NCBI RefSeq assembly: GCF_000183725.1 | Contig: NC_014762.1 | Span: 992,001-1,056,000, forward strand | DNA length: 64,000 nucleotides | Direction: 5' to 3' | Origin: Sulfuricurvum kujiense DSM 16994 | GTDB lineage: Bacteria; Campylobacterota; Campylobacteria; Campylobacterales; Sulfurimonadaceae | In this document: positions 35,727 through 44,639 of the stretch, piece after piece | Position numbering within the stretch: the stretch's first letter is position 1 | Layout: every line of letters begins with the position of its first letter | Position numbers and translations under genes: made by a program | Notes under the pieces: model-generated | Databases searched by the model: none | Told to the model about the DNA's origin: nothing | The model's input: the letters and a program-made list of their open reading frames with translations, nothing else

Positions 35727-37532
35727 ATGCGTTTTCTATTGTTTTTACTTATTTCTTTGAATGTTTGGGGATTCGGGTTTCTACAGCCTGAAGAGGCATT
35801 TAAACCCTCTGCCAAGATGATTGACGACAAAACGCTCGGAGTAGAGATCGTTATGGGGGATCAAATCCACGTATATGCCGATAAGCTGAAAGTGGAAGAC
35901 GCGGACAAAAGTGACGGGATCGATTTTCAAAAAATCACGATGGCCGATCCGATCGAACTCGACGGTGAAAAAGTGTTTGAAGCGTCTCCCTCAGTCCGCA
36001 TCGTTTTGGTCAAAACCAAAGAACTCGGCGGTGAACAAAAGGTAAAAGTCAAACTCTCCTATCAGGGGTGTTCATCGGCGGGACTCTGCTATGAGCCGAT
36101 TGAGACAGTTTTGAGCGTCAGCGTGAATACCGACAAAATTCCGATGCAGCAGCCCTCCGTTATCAACGCTCCTGCAACGACGGCTCCGGTTGCGGATATT
36201 ATCGAAAAAAATTCTACGGCCGCACCTGTTGAGAAAAAATCGGAAACCGATCAAATCGCAGGGGTAATCGAAGGGGGAAGCCTTTGGTTTATTATCCTCA
36301 GTTTCTTTGGATTCGGCCTTTTACTGGCGTTGACCCCGTGTGTATTCCCGATGATCCCGATTATATCCTCGGTTATCATGGCTCAGGGTGCAGGACTGGG
36401 TACGAAACGGGCATTTTGGCTTTCTGTCGTCTACGTTCTATCGATGGCGGTTGCCTATACGATTGCCGGTATTTTGGCAGGACTGTTCGGTGCAAATCTG
36501 CAGGCGGCATTTCAAACACCGTGGATAATTACCCTCTTTTCTCTGATCTTTGTCGTGTTGGCGATGTCAATGTTCGATCTGTTCGAACTTCAAATCCCCA
36601 ATGCGATTCAATCTCGTATCACTAAAATCAGCGGATCCCAAAGCGGTGTTATCGGCATTGCGATTATGGGATTTTTATCGGCTCTTATCGTTGGACCGTG
36701 TGTCGCGGCACCGTTGGCCGGAGCATTGATCTATATCGGTCAAACGGGGGATGCGCTGCTCGGAGGTGTAGCTCTTTTCTCTCTCAGTATCGGGATGGGG
36801 ATTCCGTTGATCGCCATCGGAACGAGTGCCGGGAAGTTTATGCCTCGTCCCGGCGTATGGATGGATAATATCAAATCCATTTTCGGCGTGATGCTGATCG
36901 GTATTTCGATTTGGATGATCAGCCGTATCCTCGATGAGAATATCTCAATGATGCTGTGGGGGGGATTGGCGGTATTCATCGCGATCAATATCGGTGCACT
37001 GGAACCGATACGGGGGCGCTGTATCCGTTGCCACCGTGCCAATAAGAAAGCGCTGGGGATTATCATTTTGCTTTACGGTATGTCGCTGCTTTTGGGCGGT
37101 ATGGCCGGTGCTAAAGATCCGCTCCATCCGTTGAATCCGTTTCTCCCTTCACAGGGTGCAGCGGTTGTCAGTGCACCTTTGCACAACACGTTCGAGCGCA
37201 TTACTTCGATCGAAGAACTCGATGCTATTTTGGCGGAGAACAAAGGGAAAAAAGTAATGGTTGATTTTTACGCCGACTGGTGTACGGCATGTAAAGAACT
37301 TGAAGAAAAAACATTCAGCGACGAGAATGTAAAAACAGCGATGGATAGCTATGTTCTCGTGCAGGTCAATCTGACCGCCAACGACGATGCTGCCAAAGCT
37401 ATCAGCTCAAAATACGGTATTTTCGGCCCTCCGGCGATTTTGTTTTTCGATGAAAACGGCGTACGCCAAAAAAATGCCGATATCATAGGGTTCAAAGAGC
37501 CTCAAGAATTCATTAAACTTTTAGGAAAATAG
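35727..37532 (+). CDS. dsbD: Thiol:disulfide interchange protein DsbD
   Basis: Carries electrons from cytoplasmic thioredoxin across the inner membrane to keep periplasmic thiols reduced, which cytochrome c assembly needs. It has 601 residues. After a signal peptide comes the alpha domain (Cys pair in GCSSAGLCYEP), a linker, eight TM helices with the two conserved Cys in TPCVFPMIP and VGPCVAAPL, and a C-terminal thioredoxin domain with WCTACKELEEKTF. A small thioredoxin gene follows after two bases. Confidence 0.94.
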   Translation: MRFLLFLLISLNVWGFGFLQPEEAFKPSAKMIDDKTLGVEIVMGDQIHVYADKLKVEDADKSDGIDFQKITMADPIELDGEKVFEASPSVRIVLVKTKELGGEQKVKVKLSYQGCSSAGLCYEPIETVLSVSVNTDKIPMQQPSVINAPATTAPVADIIEKNSTAAPVEKKSETDQIAGVIEGGSLWFIILSFFGFGLLLALTPCVFPMIPIISSVIMAQGAGLGTKRAFWLSVVYVLSMAVAYTIAGILAGLFGANLQAAFQTPWIITLFSLIFVVLAMSMFDLFELQIPNAIQSRITKISGSQSGVIGIAIMGFLSALIVGPCVAAPLAGALIYIGQTGDALLGGVALFSLSIGMGIPLIAIGTSAGKFMPRPGVWMDNIKSIFGVMLIGISIWMISRILDENISMMLWGGLAVFIAINIGALEPIRGRCIRCHRANKKALGIIILLYGMSLLLGGMAGAKDPLHPLNPFLPSQGAAVVSAPLHNTFERITSIEELDAILAENKGKKVMVDFYADWCTACKELEEKTFSDENVKTAMDSYVLVQVNLTANDDAAKAISSKYGIFGPPAILFFDENGVRQKNADIIGFKEPQEFIKLLGK

Positions 37533-37534
37533 TC

Positions 37535-37918
37535 ATGAGAAAAATTATTTTAGCGCTTTCATTGTTGGCAAGCTGTGCTTTGGCGGAACTCAAATGGGCA
37601 CCGTCGTATGACGCCGCATTGGCGCAGGCGAAAAAAGAGAAGAAAAAAGTGATGGTAATGCTATCGAAAGAGGGGTGTCCGGCGTGTGAATATATGAGCG
37701 ACATCGTTTTCGAAGAGAAAATGGTGGTATCTGAAGTCGAAAAATCGTATGTCCCCGTCCATATCGATGTTCATAACGACTTTGTGCCGGAGGGCTTGGG
37801 ATACATCGGAACGCCGACGTTCCATTTTCTCGATGCTTCGGGAAAGAAACTCGGACGTTATGACGGCGGAGCGAATGTTCCTACCTTTATGGGTGTCTTG
37901 GGTAAATATAAAAAATAA
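37535..37918 (+). CDS. Periplasmic thioredoxin-fold protein
   Basis: A 127-residue protein with a signal peptide (about 1-17, ending CALAE) and a thioredoxin domain with active site CPAC (KEGCPACEYM) and cis-Pro segment GTPTFHF. It is directly behind dsbD and is probably one of its electron acceptors in the periplasm, reducing cytochrome or other protein thiols. Confidence 0.88.
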   Translation: MRKIILALSLLASCALAELKWAPSYDAALAQAKKEKKKVMVMLSKEGCPACEYMSDIVFEEKMVVSEVEKSYVPVHIDVHNDFVPEGLGYIGTPTFHFLDASGKKLGRYDGGANVPTFMGVLGKYKK

Positions 37919-37949
37919 TTTCTGTCTGATTTATACGCGCTCTTTTCTC

Positions 37950-37973
37950 CGCCCGCTCTCTTTGCCGCGGGCG
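37950..37973 (+). terminator. Terminator-like hairpin after the dsbD operon
   Basis: CGCCCGC, ten-base loop, GCGGGCG, then TTT. Seven strong GC pairs 31 bases after the thioredoxin stop. Confidence 0.65.
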
Positions 37974-38046
37974 TTTGCAAACCTCTTATCCCCAGCTTTT
38001 CAGCGAGTAGAACAATAATTGAATACCGTACTAAAAAAGGCTCTCT

Positions 38047-38433
38047 ATGTCACCGTTACCGGATAACCTGAAAGTCGGGATAGATTCAATCGATCAAAGA
38101 CATGAAGAGTTCTATACTCTTTTCGAAGTTTTGAAAAAAGCCGGCGATGGCGAGTTCTTGGAGGCTTTTGATGCAGTGATACTGCATACGCAGGGGCATT
38201 TTTCCGAAGAAGAGGCGGATATGGAGAAGATTGTTTATCCTAATAAAGCCGAACATATCCAAGAACACAAAAAAGCGCTGGAAGAGATGAATTATTTTAG
38301 AGAAAAAGCCTCAAGCGGCAAGCTGATGTTTGCCAAAGCGTATGTAAAAGATCGGCTAGGAGACTGGTTTCGCAACCATCTGCTCAATATGGACAGCGAT
38401 TTGGCCCGGGTGATCAACAAATCTTCTTATTAA
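38047..38433 (+). CDS. Bacteriohemerythrin
   Basis: A 128-residue four-helix di-iron protein that binds O2, often as an oxygen carrier or sensor. Iron ligands are visible: His in DQRHEEFYTLFE, His and Glu in HTQGHFSEEEADM, then HIQEHKKAL, and the final Asp/His region. No signal peptide, so it is cytoplasmic. Its single-gene position says little about the partner. Confidence 0.9.
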   Translation: MSPLPDNLKVGIDSIDQRHEEFYTLFEVLKKAGDGEFLEAFDAVILHTQGHFSEEEADMEKIVYPNKAEHIQEHKKALEEMNYFREKASSGKLMFAKAYVKDRLGDWFRNHLLNMDSDLARVINKSSY

Positions 38434-38468
38434 CTATATTTAGATACATTTTTAAACTATAAAGAAAA

Positions 38469-39284
38469 ATGCTGTTTAATAGGTGTCGATTGGTGCGAAG
38501 GAGTGCTTTTGTTTGGGTTGTGTTTGTAACTGCATTATCAGGAGCGGATTATAACAGTGCTGTCTTTCCCTGTAATAAGATGCTTCCCTCATGGGCATAC
38601 AACCGTGGAGAATGCAGTGATCAAAAAACCGTACATTTCACCCATAACAAGGCCCTAATACAGTTATTCGGCGGTCAAACGAGCATGAATTACGATTTAA
38701 AGAAAAATAATTCTACTGAAACCGTCTCAATGGGTGCCAAGTATTCGTACGATCAGTTTTTCGCGCAGCTGCAAGGCTCCTACGTCAAAGGAAGATTTGA
38801 CAATACCCCATCAATAGGCAATACGAATATATCGGTGCGATATCACAAGAAACTATGGGATTCGCTGGCTTTAAGCGCTACGGAAAACGTTTATATTCCT
38901 GTTAAGTCAGCCAATGATCAAACCGATCCGCTAAAATATACGAGTCTGCTTAAAGCACTTTATCCGCTCAACGATTTTTATAATGTGTTTGCCGAGGGGA
39001 GCTACTCTTTGTTACAGGTCCCGTCGTCGGAAAATGTGGAATATCGCAACCCCTACAGCTATACTACAGGGTTAACGTATGCCGACGGGAGTGATACGGC
39101 GATCAATGCTTCTTATATGTTGATTCAGGATACGAATCCGGCACAAAGAGCCTATAAAAAAATTAAATTTGCCCATAAACATAAACTGAATAAAAAAATC
39201 AAAACATCGCTCAGCGTTACGAAAAGTTTAGAGCGTGATGAGCCCGATAATAAGGCATCTTTTGATTTTATCTATGTTTATTAA
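38469..39284 (+). CDS. Predicted outer-membrane beta-barrel protein
   Basis: A 271-residue protein. The N-terminus has a signal-like hydrophobic stretch (FVWVVFVTALSGADYNS). The rest shows alternating polar/aromatic strands such as GAKYSYDQFFAQLQGSYVKG and ISVRYHKKLWDSLALSATEN, and the last residue is an aromatic Tyr (FDFIYVY), as needed for barrel insertion. Two cysteines (CNKML, GECSD) sit just after the signal. I do not recognise a specific family. There is no strong ribosome binding site; the start may be a later codon. Confidence 0.6.
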   Translation: MLFNRCRLVRRSAFVWVVFVTALSGADYNSAVFPCNKMLPSWAYNRGECSDQKTVHFTHNKALIQLFGGQTSMNYDLKKNNSTETVSMGAKYSYDQFFAQLQGSYVKGRFDNTPSIGNTNISVRYHKKLWDSLALSATENVYIPVKSANDQTDPLKYTSLLKALYPLNDFYNVFAEGSYSLLQVPSSENVEYRNPYSYTTGLTYADGSDTAINASYMLIQDTNPAQRAYKKIKFAHKHKLNKKIKTSLSVTKSLERDEPDNKASFDFIYVY

Positions 39285-39291
39285 CTGAAGA

Positions 39292-39819
39292 CTATTTGTT
39301 TTCGACCAGTTTATCCAAAATATAGAGCTGCATATTTTTATGCGGTATCTCTTTTTCCAGCGCTTCGGAGTATATTTTTGCTACCTCTTTGGCGTGCAGG
39401 TCGTAATCAAAATGGGGAAAGTGATTTTCCCATCCGTTTTTGATGATTTTCAAGGCGACCGTGTCGATCAGATACTCTTTAAAAATAGCGTAGGTTGCAA
39501 AAAACATCCCCGTAAACAAGATTGCCATTATGATGAGCAAATGGCAGTCGATTTTAGCCAGAAACGGGTGGAATACGACCGATACGGGCAAAATAAACAG
39601 ATGCCAAAGGGCGATGAAGACGAGGTAGCTTCTTCCGATGCTAAGGCGAAATCCCGGTATTTTCCCTTCCAGTTTCAGCCCCTCTTGATACATTTTATTG
39701 GTTCTGAGCAGATCGCGAAAGAGCATTGGACCGTCACTCAGGGTAAAGACATAAGGGATAATCTTCTCATCGGTAAAGGCACGGCTTTTGTTTTTCATCC
39801 ATGAACAAATTCTAAACAT
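39292..39819 (-). CDS. Two-span membrane protein of unknown function
   Basis: A 175-residue protein with two hydrophobic spans (about 68-83 and 92-110) and charged ends. Its ATG overlaps the lpxB stop (TAATG), so it is translated with lpxB. A role in the envelope is plausible from context only; no family is recognised. Confidence 0.65.
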   Translation of the reverse strand: MFRICSWMKNKSRAFTDEKIIPYVFTLSDGPMLFRDLLRTNKMYQEGLKLEGKIPGFRLSIGRSYLVFIALWHLFILPVSVVFHPFLAKIDCHLLIIMAILFTGMFFATYAIFKEYLIDTVALKIIKNGWENHFPHFDYDLHAKEVAKIYSEALEKEIPHKNMQLYILDKLVENK

Positions 39820-40862
39820 TATAATTCCTTGATAATCTGGCTGACACGGAGGGCACTTCCGTGTTTTAAGAGCTCACGCAAGCGCGCGGCATCGTTGATA
39901 AAAGCGGTTTTATCCATTTGTTGATACGCATTATACAGATTTTGTGCCGTGACTTCCTTTTGAAGGAGCTCGGGATGGAGCGCTTTTCCGTAAGCATGGG
40001 AGAACAAAATATTTCCAAGCCCCACATATTTGAGTTTAACCAATGTTTTGGCGATGGTGTAATCCAGTGTTTTGGCAATATAGGTCAGTACAAACGGTGT
40101 TCCGATAAGGCATGCTTCGAGCGTTGCCGTACCGCTGCAGATAAAGGCGAAATCCGACTCAGCCAAACTTTTATGCGCTTCATGGGTAATTTTGAACATG
40201 GAGATATCTCCGTAAAGCTCTTCGATTTGTTTGTTATTAAAATGGGGAGGAATGACGATGAGCGCATGCGTGTCCAGCATAGGGCAAAGTTCTCTGAAAA
40301 TCGGCATCAGCCGTTTAATTTCCCCCGGACGGCTCCCGGGCATAAAGGTGATTTTTCCGCTGTAGGCAATATCGCTCTTGTGTACCGTAATCTCATCGAG
40401 GAGAGGATGCCCGACATATTCGATAGGTGCATCCGGCGAATAATAGGAGGGTTCAAACGGCAAGATGGAACAGAGTTTCGTAATCGTTTTTTCGAGTACC
40501 GGGATTCGTTTTTTCTTCCATGCCCATGCCTGCGGCAGGATATAGTAGATAATCTCTTTATCGGGATAGCGTTTGCGGATCGCACGTGCGAGAGGAAGAT
40601 TAAAGCCTGAAGAGTCGATAAGGAGCACTTTGTCGGCATCCTGAGCTAATTCCACCATCCGATCTTTGAGATCAAAAAAGAAGGGAAGCTTTTTGAGCGC
40701 ATCGACAAATCCCATGATTGAGGTTGAACGCAGATCGACGATACTTTTCCCGAGTGATGAATCGAAGATCCCTGATAAATCTACCTCGTTTCCGAGTTCT
40801 TTGACAAGATATTTGAGATGAATGTTTGCAGAGTGCTCTAACGCACTGACGAGTAATTTCAT
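39819..40862 (-). CDS. lpxB: Lipid-A-disaccharide synthase
   Basis: A GT-B glycosyltransferase that joins UDP-diacylglucosamine and lipid X in lipid A synthesis. It has 347 residues, typical for Campylobacterota. Visible: YYILPQAWAWKKKRIP, FEPSYYSPDAPIEYVGHPLLDE, and the donor site FAFICSGTATLEACLIGTPFV. It starts inside the 3' end of a cytochrome c gene (four-base overlap), an unusual partner. Confidence 0.93.
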   Translation of the reverse strand: MKLLVSALEHSANIHLKYLVKELGNEVDLSGIFDSSLGKSIVDLRSTSIMGFVDALKKLPFFFDLKDRMVELAQDADKVLLIDSSGFNLPLARAIRKRYPDKEIIYYILPQAWAWKKKRIPVLEKTITKLCSILPFEPSYYSPDAPIEYVGHPLLDEITVHKSDIAYSGKITFMPGSRPGEIKRLMPIFRELCPMLDTHALIVIPPHFNNKQIEELYGDISMFKITHEAHKSLAESDFAFICSGTATLEACLIGTPFVLTYIAKTLDYTIAKTLVKLKYVGLGNILFSHAYGKALHPELLQKEVTAQNLYNAYQQMDKTAFINDAARLRELLKHGSALRVSQIIKEL

Positions 40863-41215
40863 GATCCTCCGTCTCCCCGTGTACTTGAATCAGGCTTGTA
40901 ATTGCTTTTGTTCTCATGGTAGTCACTCAAAAAAGTGCTCAAGGCATCAATCTCTTTATCGCTTAGCCCCATGGCAAAAGGGATCATTATCTGAGATTGC
41001 TGGGTAGTACTTTTTTTAGCACGGTAATCTTTTAGTTTGGAGGTTAAAAACGGTTTGCGCCGATAGGCCAGAGGGGGGTATTGATTGGTTCCGCCTGCCG
41101 AAATACCGTGACATCCGCTGCACCCTTTTTCAAAATAGAGATTTTTACCCATTTTATACGTATCTACTGCACCAAAGAGGAGTATCGGCATTAAAAACAT
41201 CATAAATCTGAGCAC
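40859..41215 (-). CDS. Small class I cytochrome c
   Basis: A 118-residue periplasmic protein with a signal peptide (about 1-16). The haem motif CSGCH is in FEKGCSGCHGIS, and the axial Met is probably in IPFAMGLSDKEIDAL, followed by the C-terminal helix. It is a single-haem electron shuttle. It overlaps lpxB by four bases on the same strand. Confidence 0.88.
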   Translation of the reverse strand: MLRFMMFLMPILLFGAVDTYKMGKNLYFEKGCSGCHGISAGGTNQYPPLAYRRKPFLTSKLKDYRAKKSTTQQSQIMIPFAMGLSDKEIDALSTFLSDYHENKSNYKPDSSTRGDGGS

Positions 41216-41290
41216 TTTAGAGGTACCTTTAACATTTTTTGGACTAAAATACCGTAATTATACCTGCAAAAGAGTAATGGGAGCGTTGAG

Positions 41291-42508
41291 ATGATCATTA
41301 GAGGTGCAATTATCTGTGATATCCACGGAGAACGTTGTAGCGACATTCAGATAGAAAATGGGGTTGTGACACGGATCGGAGACAATCTGAGCGGGGATGA
41401 TGTTATCCAAGCGCAGGGGTGCTATTTGATCCCGGGGTTGGTCGATACCGATGTACGCCTCAAAGATTCTCAGCTCAATGGTACTAATCTCGAAAAGCTC
41501 TCTTCGCGTGCCCTCAGCGGCGGAGTTACCACAGCTCTTTTGGCAAGTGACTGCGCACCGCGCATCGATAATGAGATAACGCTGGAATTTATTCAGCAGC
41601 ATCGAAAATTGAGCAACGGTGCGACGATTGAAACAGCTGTCAGTGCGTTGAACGATTCGGGTGCACTGAGCAACATTGCGATCATGCTTAAAAAAGGCTC
41701 CCTGTGCGTTCATACCTCGACACTGAACGATTACAACCTGATCACCCGAATCGCTCAGTATCTCAAAATGGCCGATAAGACGCTGTTTTACAAAGCGGAA
41801 GAGAAAAGTCTTATTGACAGCGGTGTTATGGCGGACGGTGCAATAGCCGCTCAGCTCGGTCTGCCGGGGATTTCTCCGATTTCAGAGGTCGTTCATGTCG
41901 CTTCCATGATTGAAATAGCGCGCCATTTCGGAATTAAAATCGTTTTCAAGAGCATTACGGAGCCTCGATCGATCGAATTGATCGCCGATGCGCGCAAGGC
42001 GGGAATAGAGGTGGAATGCGAAGCGGCAATCCATCATCTGTTTAAAAACGATTCGGCATGTGCAGGATTTGATACCGATGCAAAAATCAACCCTCCGTTG
42101 GTAAGTGAAACCAAACGTCTTTTACTGATCGACGCACTTGTGAGAGGAGATATCCACTCCCTAACCGCGCTCCATCAGCCCAACTCCGATGTTCATAAAG
42201 ATATCACCTTTTACGATACGAATGTCGGGACGACCTCTATTGCCGAATATCTGCCGCTGCTTTATACCTATTTGATTAAAACGGATGTGATAGATATGCC
42301 GAAATTGGTACAGGTCGCTTCTTATGCTCCGGCAAGACATATCGGGCTGAGTTCAGGAGAGATTACGGTAGGATTGCCGTTCGACTGCATCCTCTTTGAC
42401 CCTTCGCAGACGACGGAAGTTCCTCACCATCACAGTCTTTATAAAAACGAAACGCTGCAAGGAAAAGTGATCATGGCGATTTGCCGAGGCGAAGTGACAA
42501 AATTCTAA
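41291..42508 (+). CDS. Dihydroorotase-like protein without the HxH metal motif
   Basis: A 405-residue amidohydrolase-fold protein of the PyrC type. The strand that normally reads PGLIDLHVHL reads PGLVDTDVRL, so both metal histidines are changed (Asp54, Arg56). Only a His-rich C-terminal stretch (VPHHHSLY) remains in a surface-like position. Such non-catalytic dihydroorotases support aspartate transcarbamoylase (PyrB) as structural partners in some bacteria; a true PyrC must exist elsewhere if so. It is transcribed alone, convergent with chorismate mutase. Confidence 0.85.
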   Translation: MIIRGAIICDIHGERCSDIQIENGVVTRIGDNLSGDDVIQAQGCYLIPGLVDTDVRLKDSQLNGTNLEKLSSRALSGGVTTALLASDCAPRIDNEITLEFIQQHRKLSNGATIETAVSALNDSGALSNIAIMLKKGSLCVHTSTLNDYNLITRIAQYLKMADKTLFYKAEEKSLIDSGVMADGAIAAQLGLPGISPISEVVHVASMIEIARHFGIKIVFKSITEPRSIELIADARKAGIEVECEAAIHHLFKNDSACAGFDTDAKINPPLVSETKRLLLIDALVRGDIHSLTALHQPNSDVHKDITFYDTNVGTTSIAEYLPLLYTYLIKTDVIDMPKLVQVASYAPARHIGLSSGEITVGLPFDCILFDPSQTTEVPHHHSLYKNETLQGKVIMAICRGEVTKF

Positions 42509-42511
42509 ATA

Positions 42512-42811
42512 TTAAAGTGACTTGGCATTTCTGAACTCAGAGATTTCCGATTCGACCATCGCATCGATCATGATTCCGTAAAGTTTTGTGAGAAGATTAG
42601 GAGAGACACCGAACTCCATTGCTTTATTTCTTACCCGATCCATTATCGCTTCCATTCTCTCATTCGCTTTGATCTCTTCGACGGAATGTTTGAAATTGGC
42701 AGCCTGTTTGACGTACGCGTTACGAGCGGCAATCAGCTCAACGATCTGATCATCCAATCCGTCAATATGGTGACGTACCTCTTCTAAGCTTTGGCAATTG
42801 TTAATTTGCAT
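42512..42811 (-). CDS. Chorismate mutase (AroQ type)
   Basis: A 99-residue helical protein starting MQINNCQSLEEVRHHIDGLD, with DQIVELIAARNAYVKQAANF and ISEFRNAK at the end. It has the AroQ fold, converting chorismate to prephenate for Phe/Tyr synthesis; an isochorismate-lyase relative is the alternative. The start is ATG 42811 behind GGAGGATAAGG; an upstream in-frame start is not supported. Confidence 0.85.
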   Translation of the reverse strand: MQINNCQSLEEVRHHIDGLDDQIVELIAARNAYVKQAANFKHSVEEIKANERMEAIMDRVRNKAMEFGVSPNLLTKLYGIMIDAMVESEISEFRNAKSL

Positions 42812-42885
42812 CCCCTTATCCTCCCACTTCAAATTATTTCCTACTATCATAGCATTTTGTACATTAAGGCCTCATCGTTTTGCTA

Positions 42886-43028
42886 ATCACATTTTTATCA
42901 CCAAAAAAGATGATTTTGTTGTGATTATAAAAATAAAATTGTGCCAAAAAAGTGATAAATGCACCAAAAAATGGGGATTATCAACCAAAAACAGTGATAA
43001 AAATTTGAGATTTAACATGTAGTGATAA
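42886..43028 (+). repeat. A-rich direct repeats and GTGATAA sites upstream of the FccB-like operon
   Basis: CCAAAAA occurs at 42901, 42944, 42964 and 42985, spaced 43, 20 and 21 bases, i.e. multiples of about 21. GTGATAA follows or lies near at 42952, 42994 and 43022, with an inverted copy TTATCAC at 42895-42901. The array fills the middle of the 328-base gap 42812-43139 before the operon, with no gene in it. It looks like a multi-site operator read on one face of the helix. The rest of the gap, toward 43139, is AT-rich with no clear further feature. Confidence 0.55.
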
Positions 43029-43139
43029 TTTCTATAAGATAAGTATTATTAATATTTAAAAAGCATTAAGGTTTGCACGGATACACTACTGCTCGATACA
43101 AAAATCTTATATCATACAAAAGACGAGGGAGAACTCAAA

Positions 43140-44552
43140 ATGAATATTTCAAGACGGGACTTATTTAAATTTGCCGGGCTTAGTGTAGCAGCGGCTGCAG
43201 TAACAGGATGCAGTACGACTGCTTTTGACCCACTACCAAAGGGATCATCACAAGGCACTTCAAGTAAAATGCTCGGTAAGCATCAAGTTGTAATTATCGG
43301 GGGCGGTTTCGGCGGCTTGACAGTTGCAAAAGAGTTGAAAAAAATCGATCCAAGTTTTGATGTTGCTATTATTGAGAAGAACGATAGTTTTATGTCATGC
43401 CCATTCTCCAACTGTAACTTGGGCGGAATCAAAGGGGTTAGCCTCAGCACGTTGACGCATGATTACTCTCAGGCGATCGAAAATAACGGGTATGGGATGT
43501 TGACTGCGGTTGTAACCGGAATTGACCGTGAGAAAAAAGTTGTTTATACCTCTAAAGGCGGCGTAGGCTACGATATTCTCGTTCTCGCACCGGGTATCGA
43601 CTATAACTATAAAGGGCAATTCCCGACATGGTCTGATGCGAAAATTGCAAAAGCAAAACGTGTAGCACCTGCTGCATTGATGCCGGGCGGTGAACACGTA
43701 GCGCTGGATCGTATGGTTAAAAATATGGAAGACGGCGATGTGGTCATTACCGTACCTGCAGGTAAATACCGTTGCCCTCCGGCTCCGTTTGAGCGTGCGA
43801 GCATGATTGCAAACTACATGAAAACAGAAGGCTTCAAAGGAAAAGTTATTATCTTGAATGAAACGGCTGAAGTTGCAAAAGGTGCGGCATTCAAAGAGAC
43901 ATGGAAAGACCTTTATGCCGGAATCGTAGATCACCAAGATAACTGTAAAATCGTAGATGTTGATTTTGATAAAAAAGAGATCACCTATGTTCAAACCGTA
44001 TTTGCCAATAAAGAGGATACGGAGGGGGTAAAAACGACTAAGACATTGAAATACGGGATTTTCAATTTTATCCCTCACAATATGTCCAGCCCGGTTATCG
44101 AAATGTCAGGAGTCGCAACTACTCCGGACGGGTTCAAAAAAGTTAAAATGGCAACCAGTCCTGAAAAACCGGTCTCTTTCCAAACCGCTACCGATGCTAA
44201 CGTATTTGCGGTCGGCGATGTTGTCGGACATGCGATTCCTCCGAGCGGACAATCGGCCATTTGGTCAGGAAAAGAGTGTGCAAAAGAGATCGCCCACAAA
44301 CTTCACGGTAAGTCGTACAGCGTTGCATCCGCACTACCGTACAAAAGTGCAAACGTCTGTTACTCAATGGTCAACGGGAATCCTGAAGAAGCAATCATGG
44401 TTAACCATGAATTCATGGTTCAAGGACCGGTTATCGGATCTAAAGGATCGGTTCCAAAAGGTGACGAAGCGAATAATAAATTTCGCTCAACCGGACTTGG
44501 AAAAGCAACTCGTGACTGGTACAAAGGGGCTATGCGCGACCTTTTCAACTAA
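43140..44552 (+). CDS. Tat-exported flavoprotein, flavocytochrome-c sulfide dehydrogenase FccB-like
   Basis: A 470-residue periplasmic FAD/NAD-fold protein. The N-terminus combines a twin-arginine signal (SRRDLFKFAG) with a lipobox-like VTGC (Cys24), so it may be a Tat lipoprotein. FAD motif VVIIGGGFGGLTVAKEL at 50-66. The conserved RCPPAPFERA holds Cys212, the first redox Cys of FccB, but the second (usually in GFCPV) is Lys333 here (GFKKVK). Extra Cys are in SCPFSNCN. It probably handles sulfide or another sulfur donor by a modified mechanism. Confidence 0.82.
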   Translation: MNISRRDLFKFAGLSVAAAAVTGCSTTAFDPLPKGSSQGTSSKMLGKHQVVIIGGGFGGLTVAKELKKIDPSFDVAIIEKNDSFMSCPFSNCNLGGIKGVSLSTLTHDYSQAIENNGYGMLTAVVTGIDREKKVVYTSKGGVGYDILVLAPGIDYNYKGQFPTWSDAKIAKAKRVAPAALMPGGEHVALDRMVKNMEDGDVVITVPAGKYRCPPAPFERASMIANYMKTEGFKGKVIILNETAEVAKGAAFKETWKDLYAGIVDHQDNCKIVDVDFDKKEITYVQTVFANKEDTEGVKTTKTLKYGIFNFIPHNMSSPVIEMSGVATTPDGFKKVKMATSPEKPVSFQTATDANVFAVGDVVGHAIPPSGQSAIWSGKECAKEIAHKLHGKSYSVASALPYKSANVCYSMVNGNPEEAIMVNHEFMVQGPVIGSKGSVPKGDEANNKFRSTGLGKATRDWYKGAMRDLFN

Positions 44553-44563
44553 GATCGAGTTTG

Positions 44564-44587
44564 TGTACTCTTCTTTTGGAGAGTACA
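44564..44587 (+). terminator. Hairpin between the FccB-like and Rieske genes
   Basis: TGTACTCT and AGAGTACA (eight perfect pairs) with an eight-base loop lie 12 bases after the flavoprotein stop and 53 bases before the next ATG. It has no T run. It may set unequal expression of the two genes rather than stop transcription. Confidence 0.5.
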
Positions 44588-44639
44588 AAGCTAATTCTGC
44601 TACACTAATCTACTCAAAATAATTCACACGGAAAATATC

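Noticed and set aside
43075-43105. Sigma-54-like TTTGCACGG...CTGCT before the FccB-like gene
   Set aside because: The GG dinucleotide is not in the right place and the spacing does not fit.
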